Positions 57,333 to 64,000 of a stretch of 64,000 nt of DNA are shown here, piece after piece. Under the pieces are notes generated by a model, which was given only the letters and a program-made list of their open reading frames with translations, did no database searches and was not told the DNA's origin. Made by a program: the position numbers and the translations under genes. Every line of letters starts with the position of its first letter. Within the stretch, counting starts at the first letter, position 1. Origin of the DNA: Diphasiastrum complanatum (lineage: Eukaryota > Streptophyta > Lycopodiopsida > Lycopodiales > Lycopodiaceae); the NCBI GenBank assembly GCA_029204225.1, contig CM055102.1, positions 31,802,607-31,866,606 on the forward strand, in the 5' to 3' direction.

Positions 57333-57580
57333 ATACCATAGATGTAGCGGTACTAGGATCTGCGGATCTCGGTACCGTGGATCCACTGTGGTACCGCAGA
57401 TCCATACTGATCCGGGTACCAATTTTTTTTATTTTTTTATTTTGTTGCAAAAATAACACAGGAAATTTTGTTATGGTGTCGCCATGGTACCATAGATTTT
57501 TGGGCGGCACCATAACCGCAGTACCACCAATATGGTACCGCGGTACCATAATGGCGGTACCACATGCCACTATGATACAT
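57333..57580. mobile_element. GGTACC-rich foldback unit 3
   Basis: Starts catagatgtagcggtac and ends cacatgccactatg. Same orientation and layout as unit 2. Confidence 0.65.
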
Positions 57581-57582
57581 AC

Positions 57583-57617
<35 letters not shown>

Positions 57618-57622
57618 TATGT

Positions 57623-57873
57623 ATCATAGTGCCCTGTGGTACCGTTGTTATGGTGCCGTCGGTACCAAAATAGTGGTACCGTCGGTACGGTACCGCCCTG
57701 GGATCCGCGGTACTAGGGCGGTACCATAATAAAATAAAATAAAATTTTTAAAATTTTTTCCCGTGTTATTTTCACAAATTTTTTTTTTTGGTACCACTGA
57801 ACCGATATGGTACCGCGGAACCAGTATGGTCCCGCAGTATCGAAATCCGCGGTACTCGGTACCGCGGGACCTA

Positions 57874-57880
<7 letters not shown>
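57623..57880. mobile_element. GGTACC-rich foldback unit 4 (opposite orientation)
   Basis: Starts catagtgccctgtggtacc and ends ggtaccgcgggacctatg, the reverse-complement layout of units 2 and 3, again between (TA)n tracts. Confidence 0.6.
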
Positions 57881-57920
<40 letters not shown>

Positions 57921-58037
57921 GATTAGTAAAGTGTGCCTGTTGCCATCACGCTGGAGCAGGGCGCACCATCACTGGAAAACTTCATAGCTGCGTGGCCCAT
58001 ACAACATCGTGACCTCCTGCTAGAACGCCATCCCCAT

Positions 58038-58038
<1 letters not shown>

Positions 58039-58116
<78 letters not shown>
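58039..58116. repeat. Compound (GC)n(GA)n microsatellite
   Basis: Twelve bases of GC repeat followed by about 65 bases of GA repeat and a G run. Confidence 0.97.
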
Positions 58117-58122
<6 letters not shown>

Positions 58123-58254
58123 AGGATTAAATTGTGAAAAAGGAGGGGAATTAAATTGCATTGTTTGCAATAGAGAGAGAATTCTTTGATTGAGAGAAGG
58201 AGAAACCAATGTTGGCTCAAAATGGCTTCTAATAAGCACTCCATGCTCATCCCC

Positions 58255-58336
<82 letters not shown>

Positions 58337-58456
58337 AAATTGTGGAAAAGGAGGGAAATTAAATTGCATTGTTTGCAATAGAGAGAGAATTCTTTGATTG
58401 AGAGAAGGAGAAACCAATGTTGGCTCAAAATGGCTTCTAATAAGCACTCCCTGCTC
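58117..58456. repeat. Tandem duplication of about 210 bp spanning a second (GA)n
   Basis: The block after the first GA tract (aaattgcattgtttgcaata ... ggcttctaataagcactcc) recurs after the (GA)n at 58257-58333 almost unchanged. The whole unit, tract included, was therefore duplicated. Confidence 0.9.
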
Positions 58457-59174
58457 AAGGCATTAACTTGATAGAAAGAAACTTATCAGGCACAGAAGGA
58501 ATCTTTAGAGAAGCACTTGAAGAAGTGCACGAAAAACACTTGAGAGATCAAAAAAGAAATGAAGGGATCAAGCCCGGTCAAAAAAGACGTGAGCCCGTTT
58601 GTTGTTCCATGGAATGCAAAAGCTTGATCCACTCTACTCTGGAGGCCAGCAATTTACAGTCCAGTAGGCAGATTGCTGCCTAAGATCTGGTTGTTGATCA
58701 ACTGTTGATGAAGCATCTGTTAATGAAAAGAAGGGTAGAAAACCTAGGAACTATCAATGACAGATCCTTGGAAGCTCTATTTTTAGCATGAATCTGAGGG
58801 ACGTTGCAACCGTTGAATGACATGATGGAAGCATTCACCTCATCCTTGTAGCCATGGTAGTTCAGGCCGGGTTCACAGGGATTCTGATTAACCAATCTTT
58901 TAAATGTATAAGATCTGTGATCTAGCACATTCGATCAGCCACTATTTTGTGAATGAAAGGCCACTCAAAATAGCATTATCGTTTTCAATTGGAAAGATGC
59001 CCCTGACTTGAAGAACAATGGTGGCCCTGTTTGTCCATTGAAACCCCTCCACTGAAGCAAGGAAGGGTGATTGAAGGCTGTTTCAATAAAAGCATTAAAG
59101 CGTAGCAAAACAGTGCTCCTAGTGGGGCTTGGACTCATTCTCATAATTGAAGTCGTGAAGATCTACGTTAAGAT
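58457..59174. other. Intergenic DNA, no recognised gene
   Basis: Two short ORFs (58468-58683 plus, 58698-58928 minus) have no family signature. Confidence 0.4.
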
Positions 59175-59640
59175 ATGCAAAGAGAGAGAAAAATCCTGAA
59201 GGTCGTCTCAAATAAACGAGGAACGTTCCAGCGACGTCCTCATCCGCGTCAACGATGCTAAATTATTGACCGTATATATATTGTGTACAGTTTGTTACAA
59301 AAGCCATATACTTCCAAGTACAACGGCTTTCCTAATTAGGTGACAAGCATTCAATGTAATTAATACACGGATGAAATCTATAAATAGATCATCCAAGCAC
59401 AGATTACAGGTTGCTCCGTCCATTAGACACATTTTTTGAGCCTCCCAATTACGCCGTCATTTTTTGTTGTAATTGTTATTTGTATTGTGCTTCAGTGTAA
59501 TATAACAACGACTTGTTTTTATCTGTGTACAATGTAGATGAATGCTTTTTGTGATTGGATGCACTTTCATTGTTGTTTGATCGCGCTTGTTTACTCACTC
59601 TGATCAGAACACGGACGTCTACGACTCCTCAATTTCTGAT
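59175..59640 (+). mobile_element. Copia LTR fragment related to element E
   Basis: The plus strand matches the reverse complement of 46.83-47.06 kb, including ggtcgtctcaaataaacgag and the TATA element ctataaatag at about 59389. It then continues beyond the point where element E's copy is deleted. The U3 end is missing. Confidence 0.75.
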
Positions 59641-59955
59641 CAAATGATGGTTGTCTTTGATGCTTGAGGAACTCGCGTTATCATATTGCTCTTCCATTTA
59701 TTTTAGAACTATACTTCACGTTGAATCTGATTTCAGTAGTACCACATACAAACCATCTCTAATCTCTTTGGTGGACTGTACTCTTGTTTCAGAGTATGAA
59801 TTAATTTTTTAAGATCCTGTTGGGCAATTAGAACACTTAAAACTGTGATTACATTTACCATAAGTTGTCTATTAGACTATTTTTACATCTAGCAACTGAT
59901 TAGAATGGGAGAGCTGTTCCGCAATATTCCTGCTCTCTTCTCCGTTCGCGTTTTT

Positions 59956-61291
59956 CTATCTCCCTTGCCCCATCATTGAGGACACATGTTGAAGCTCCAC
60001 CTCCTTTGCAATGACTTGCTCCCTCATGAAATTTTGGCATATCACTTCAATATGACATGAAGAATCACATAGAATGTAAATGAGATGATTCTTCCATGCT
60101 ATCAATTTTGAACTCTCTGAAAAAAATATAGGAAACAAACAATAAATTTGAGTGATCAACATTTGCTTGCATGTCTCCTCCTTTTGTGTCCATCCACCAT
60201 GAAACTCCATGAATGAGCATCCATCTTCATCTTGCTTCAAGAAACCATCAAGCCTTGGAAATCCATGAGTAAGTGAGTTCATCCACGATACTAAAGCATC
60301 ACCACATGACTCCATAAACCAAGCAAGTTTTACTAGTCACTTGCATAGCATCATATACACAAGAAGATCCTCCAAAAGGTGTTCCATTCTTCATAAGAGC
60401 TTGATACTCAAGATCCATTGCTTGGATCCACTCCTCTTTCTTCCTTGCTTCATCTACACTTGTAGGTTCATCAAAAGAGGTTAGGAAAGCAACATAATTT
60501 TCAGAAACTACTTGCTTATCCTTTTCATCATATGTGAGCCTTGAAGGTACTTGTCTTTCCCTTGATGTTCTCCTTGGATTTTGACTTGATGAAGGCCCAT
60601 CATTATCACCATTTAAAATAGGATACTTTACATCAACATCAAGAATATCAGATCCATCCACATCATCATCAATAGTACTTGAAGACACTTTTGAAAAGTT
60701 TCCCTCATAAAAAATGACATCTCTACCAGCAATCACTTTGTTAGTAGTAGGAACGTAAACCTTGTAGGCTTTACTCACCTCACTATATCCAACAAAAATA
60801 CCTTTCCTTGAAGATGGATCCTCCTTGGTCCTATCATCAAGAGTAATGTTGAGATAGCATGTGCATCCAAAGGTTCTTAGAAAGTTGACACTCGGCCTCC
60901 TCTTGAATAGCATCTCAAAAGGTGTCCTTCCATCCAAAATAGCACTTGGCCACCTATTGCACAAGAAATTGGCACACAACAAAGCTTGATCCCAAAATGG
61001 TTTGTCAAGATTAGCACTTAACCTCATAGCTTTAGCACTTTCACATAAAGTTCTATTCTTCCTTTCAGCCACTCCATTTTGTTGTGGGGTCCTTGATGTT
61101 GTATACTCCCTCTTGATCCCATGCTCATCATAAAAGGCCTTGAACTTGTTAGATATGTACTCACCACCATTGTCGCCTCTCAAGCACTTGATCTTTGTGG
61201 AGAATTGGTTCTCCCTTGCATTCTTGAACTTGACAAAGACATCATACACTTCATCCTTGCTCTTTAGTAGATATAGGTAGGAGGAATGCAT
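59956..61291 (-). pseudogene. Copia integrase with RT deleted and RNase H tail
   Basis: One long minus-strand frame (61291-60299) encodes the integrase core and tail: KCLRGDNGGEYISNKFKAFY, GVAERKNRTLCESAKAMRLS, FLRTFGCTCYLNITLDDRTK and VIAGRDVIFYE. The RT leader follows (TSVDEARKKEEWIQAMDLEY). The RT itself is missing. A decayed RNase H end lies at about 60060-59960 (EVICQNFMREQVIAKEVELQ). The open length of the integrase part suggests a fairly young copy before deletion. Confidence 0.88.
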
Positions 61292-61299
61292 GAAGAGCT

Positions 61300-61712
61300 A
61301 TGACCTATTTATAGTTGACCTGCATGGGGATTGCATGGGCTCATGCAAAGGATCCTACTCTCTATATATTGAGGTAGTGATTATTTCGTGGAAGACTTTG
61401 GTCTAGGTTACCAGTTGAGCTCTTCTCCTCTTGCTCACATAGTTAGAATTAAAGTAGAATCACTGTGCTACTGTACTGTAGGTTATATCAGTGGATAAGG
61501 ATCAGTTGGCCTCACCACAAGGCAAGTCGACGGGACACACGTCCTGCCAACGGCAACTTGGGTAATGCATGGGTTGCCTGAGTGAACAACTATATGTATA
61601 GTGTAATTTTATTTTGAGAAATACAGTTGCTATGTGATCTTGCAGTGGAGAGTGTTTTATGTCTATGTTACTGTGTAGCATGATCTGTGTTCCTGTGCAA
61701 AGCAAATTCTAA
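61300..61712 (+). mobile_element. Probable Copia 5' LTR
   Basis: It ends just before a perfect primer-binding site. TATA-like elements lie near 61305 and 61362. The outer edge is not resolved. Confidence 0.5.
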
Positions 61713-61726
61713 GTTGGTATCAGAGC
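61713..61726 (+). other. Copia primer-binding site (initiator Met tRNA)
   Basis: TTGGTATCAGAGCC is the complement of the plant initiator-Met tRNA 3' end. It is oriented to prime a plus-strand element whose body would lie to the right. Confidence 0.85.
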
Positions 61727-62332
61727 CGTACAGGGCGTGTACACAGTACAGCATCGCCGTCGAAGAGAGCTTCAGGAGAATAGAAGTCTTCTGAGTGTTC
61801 GGGGTTTACGGCGGGCTGAAGACGGAAAGAAAAGTCACTATTTAGACAGTCGTTAGGCATAAAGGGATTTGCAGAGGAGCTGCAAAGAGCAATGATAGTG
61901 GCCATAACAATTGATAGGGCAAGATTTGGTGAAAAAGTGAGAAAATTGTGAATTTCTCAACTTCGGTGGGGTTTTGAAGCTTTCTCTGCAAAGTTGAACC
62001 GTGTGTGGTGAAATCCTTACCAAATCGTATGCCATCAGTCCCATCAGATTGGTAGGACTAGGGCGACCTCAGGGAGGTTGAATTTGTAAGAAAAAAAACT
62101 CAGAGTAAAGCTGAGAATTGCTTGGAAAAGAGCTGAAGAAGAGTTTTTTGGTAAAAATCAGAAAACTGTTGGAAAAACCAGTTGTTCTCAGTCGTTCCAA
62201 GGCCAAATACAGATCTGAAAAGTTCTCCTAGGGCGCAGCTAGCTACAGATTCAGATTGGATCGAAAATGCTCTAGAATCATGCAAGAATAAGGTGATTTG
62301 GCTTGAAAAGAAGCAAGAAATCAAGAAAGAGG

Positions 62333-63405
62333 ATGAGAGGTCATGGAGGCCGTGAGGACTGGTCGCGCGCTTCAAACACAGTCGTCCAAGTAATCAAGGA
62401 CGAGATTCATGAGCTGGAGAAGCGCCTGGTTGAGCTGCGGACACAGACTCCTCCCAATGAAGAGGAGATAAAAGAAGTGGCTCATTTTGACTAGGCGCAT
62501 GTTAAAAACAGTTGAAGTTCAAACGGATGCCCAATCCCTCAGAAGGGAGGTTGCAGAGGAGGAGGTGAAGTTTTTGGTAGTCTTCCTTTTTCTGTTTGGC
62601 ACTTTTCATTCTTTTGAAGTTTATGAATTCGTTGTGGTCATTATAATGAAAGCTTTGGAGCTTTTAATGATTTTCATATTGTTTGTTTGGTAGTTTTATG
62701 GCGTTTTTTATAATTTTGGATTATACTTTTATGGTGTTTTTGGAACTTTTATAGTGTGTTGATTTTGGTACCCTAGATTTATACTTTTGTGGTGTTTTTA
62801 GTACTTTTGGTACTTCTGGATTCACTTTTCAATACTGTTCGACATTTTCTATGCAATTTTTGGTACTTTTAAGATCCTGTTTGGTACTTTTGGATTTGTT
62901 TTTTAAGCATTGGCACTTTTATGTTTTGTTTGGTAGTTTTTTGAAAATGCTTGATAGTTTTGAAGCTATTGTATAGTATATACAATGTTGGCTATTGTTT
63001 GATACTGTTGTTTATTGTTTGGTGCTATTTTGTAATAATTCAGATTTTCATTACAGAGGGAATACGAAAAGCTGGAGTCAGATTGGAAGGATGCTCAAGG
63101 GCACATTGATTTTGTGAACCTCATGCAAGAGAGGATCAGCCGGGGGCACAGATTCACTTTGTTTCTGAGACCCCACGTGGTGGGTGGGGCAGACTATATC
63201 CATGCCTTCGCGTTTTGCGTTGCATGTGGCAAGTCTTTGGACTCCACCTTTCTTCTTGGATCATTCATGTTTGCCTGCAGGCATTCTTACCATCCGTTAT
63301 GTTTTGTTGTGACCATAAGCACCAAAGACTTATGTGTGAAACCAGGGTGCAGCGAGAAGATCCCCGAGGAGGCCAGGGCTTGGGCTCACAAGTGGCTTGG
63401 AAAGA
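62333..63405 (+). pseudogene. RING-like zinc-binding gene, at least two exons
   Basis: The first part (ATG 62333) encodes a basic start and a coiled coil (EIHELEKRLVELRTQ). It meets a stop or frameshift near 62490. The next frame continues the coiled coil (TVEVQTDAQSLRREVAEEE) to a donor gtgaag at 62565. The second exon (63057-63405, after ttacag and before gtaagt) encodes EYEKLESDWKDAQGHIDF, then a Cys/His array C-x2-C-x16-C-x-H-x2-H-x2-C-x10-C-x4-C. That resembles RING-H2 except for the final C-x4-C. Further exons may lie past the window. It is either a host gene with a damaged first exon or sequence carried inside the LTR element whose primer site lies at 61.7 kb. Confidence 0.5.
62565..63056 (+). 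repeat. T-rich intron with TTTGGTACTTTTGG-like repeats
   Basis: The 492-bp intervening sequence repeatedly carries forms of ttttggtacttttgga, for example near 62805, 62855, 62890 and 62935. Related forms occur after the second exon. It is either a decayed tandem array or a T-rich intron. Confidence 0.5.
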
Positions 63406-64000
63406 GTAAGTTTCTTTTGGTGCTGATTGCTTTGGTACTCTTGGAGTATCCCAACAACAGTATTTGTTACTCTGGAGAACCCTAGATTTATACTTATAAC
63501 ACGTTTTTGAGTCTTTTCATGTTTCAGAGTACCAGCTTTGGTTCTCTATTCTTCAATTTTGGTATGATAGACAATCTTTAGTTTTAAACTGATTGGTCCT
63601 ACTTTAGCAATAATTGGTTTTAGAAGTCTTAACCAATCAGTAGAAACTATTGATCTTTATTTATACATCGATCATGTGAGTTCTTGGGTACTATGTTAGA
63701 GCATATTGAAAGTACATATCGGGACTTTTGGTTCTTCCCTTATTTTGAGAGGTCAGATCTAACATATTTGGAACTATTTTGCTTCAAATTTGGTAGTATT
63801 GTATATGTGCATGAATCCCATTTTGATACTTTTGGCACTGTTTTTTTTTACACTATTGAGTTGAACATGTGTGTTTATTAGCACAATTTGTGTGTCTTTT
63901 ACTCCCATGTTTGGGATATACAGAAATTCAATAGAAATTATTAATTCAGCAATGTTAGTTTGTGTGCAAGTTGTTTGAGAAAGAGAAAGAGAGAGAGTTT

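Noticed and set aside
57015-57673. Ile/Tyr/His-rich ORFs in the TA-repeat region
   Set aside because: They arise from (TA)n and (TACATA)n repeats and have no conserved domain.

Overview
The window looks like nuclear DNA from a land plant with a large, repeat-rich genome. It is AT-rich with very low gene density. It holds only two well-supported host genes, many nested and decayed LTR retrotransposons of both superfamilies (Ty1/Copia and Ty3/Gypsy), primer sites complementary to plant initiator-Met and Asp tRNAs, GT-AG introns and very long (GA)n/(CT)n tracts. A Penelope-like reverse-transcriptase remnant and the overall style suggest a seed-free vascular plant such as a fern or lycophyte. That placement is inference. 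No species marker was seen.

Layout. 0-3.7 kb: a chimeric Copia remnant, then a cluster of foldback and MITE-like repeats and a 110-bp tandem duplication. 3.9-5.4 kb: an intact, intronless UNC93-like (MFS) membrane protein gene. 7.6-12.1 kb: a minus-strand Gypsy gag, interrupted by a solo LTR with a perfect 5-bp target-site duplication, plus its leader, primer-binding site and LTR. 12.4-16.4 kb: Copia scraps and unassigned DNA. 16.5-22.3 kb: Gypsy copy A (minus). 22.3-24.7 kb: Copia gag, an LTR-like repeat, a Penelope-like RT and a (CT)n tract. 24.9-32.3 kb: Copia fragments and microsatellites. 32.3-34.0 kb: Gypsy copy C (minus: LTR, primer site, gag). 34.0-41.3 kb: Gypsy copy B (plus: gag, protease, RT, RNase H, integrase and an extra ORF). 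41.3-48.2 kb: three Copia elements, one inserted inside another. 50.9-54.2 kb: a three-exon DCD-domain gene. 55.9-58.5 kb: foldback units bounded by (TA)n and duplicated (GA)n. 59.2-61.3 kb: Copia LTR and polyprotein fragments. 61.7-63.4 kb: a Copia-type primer site followed by an intron-containing RING-like gene.

The most interesting system is the Gypsy family of copies A, B and C. Both A and B carry a third, same-sense ORF (called ORF3 here) downstream of integrase. I do not recognise it. A spacer separates it from pol, and in copy A that spacer holds nine TTCNNGAA heat-shock-element-like palindromes. G-boxes lie at matching positions in both copies. The copies are differently broken: A lacks RT-RNase H but keeps the integrase CxxC, while B keeps RT-RNase H but lost the CxxC. 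The two host genes (UNC93-like transporter and DCD-domain stress/cell-death family member) are not obviously linked in function.
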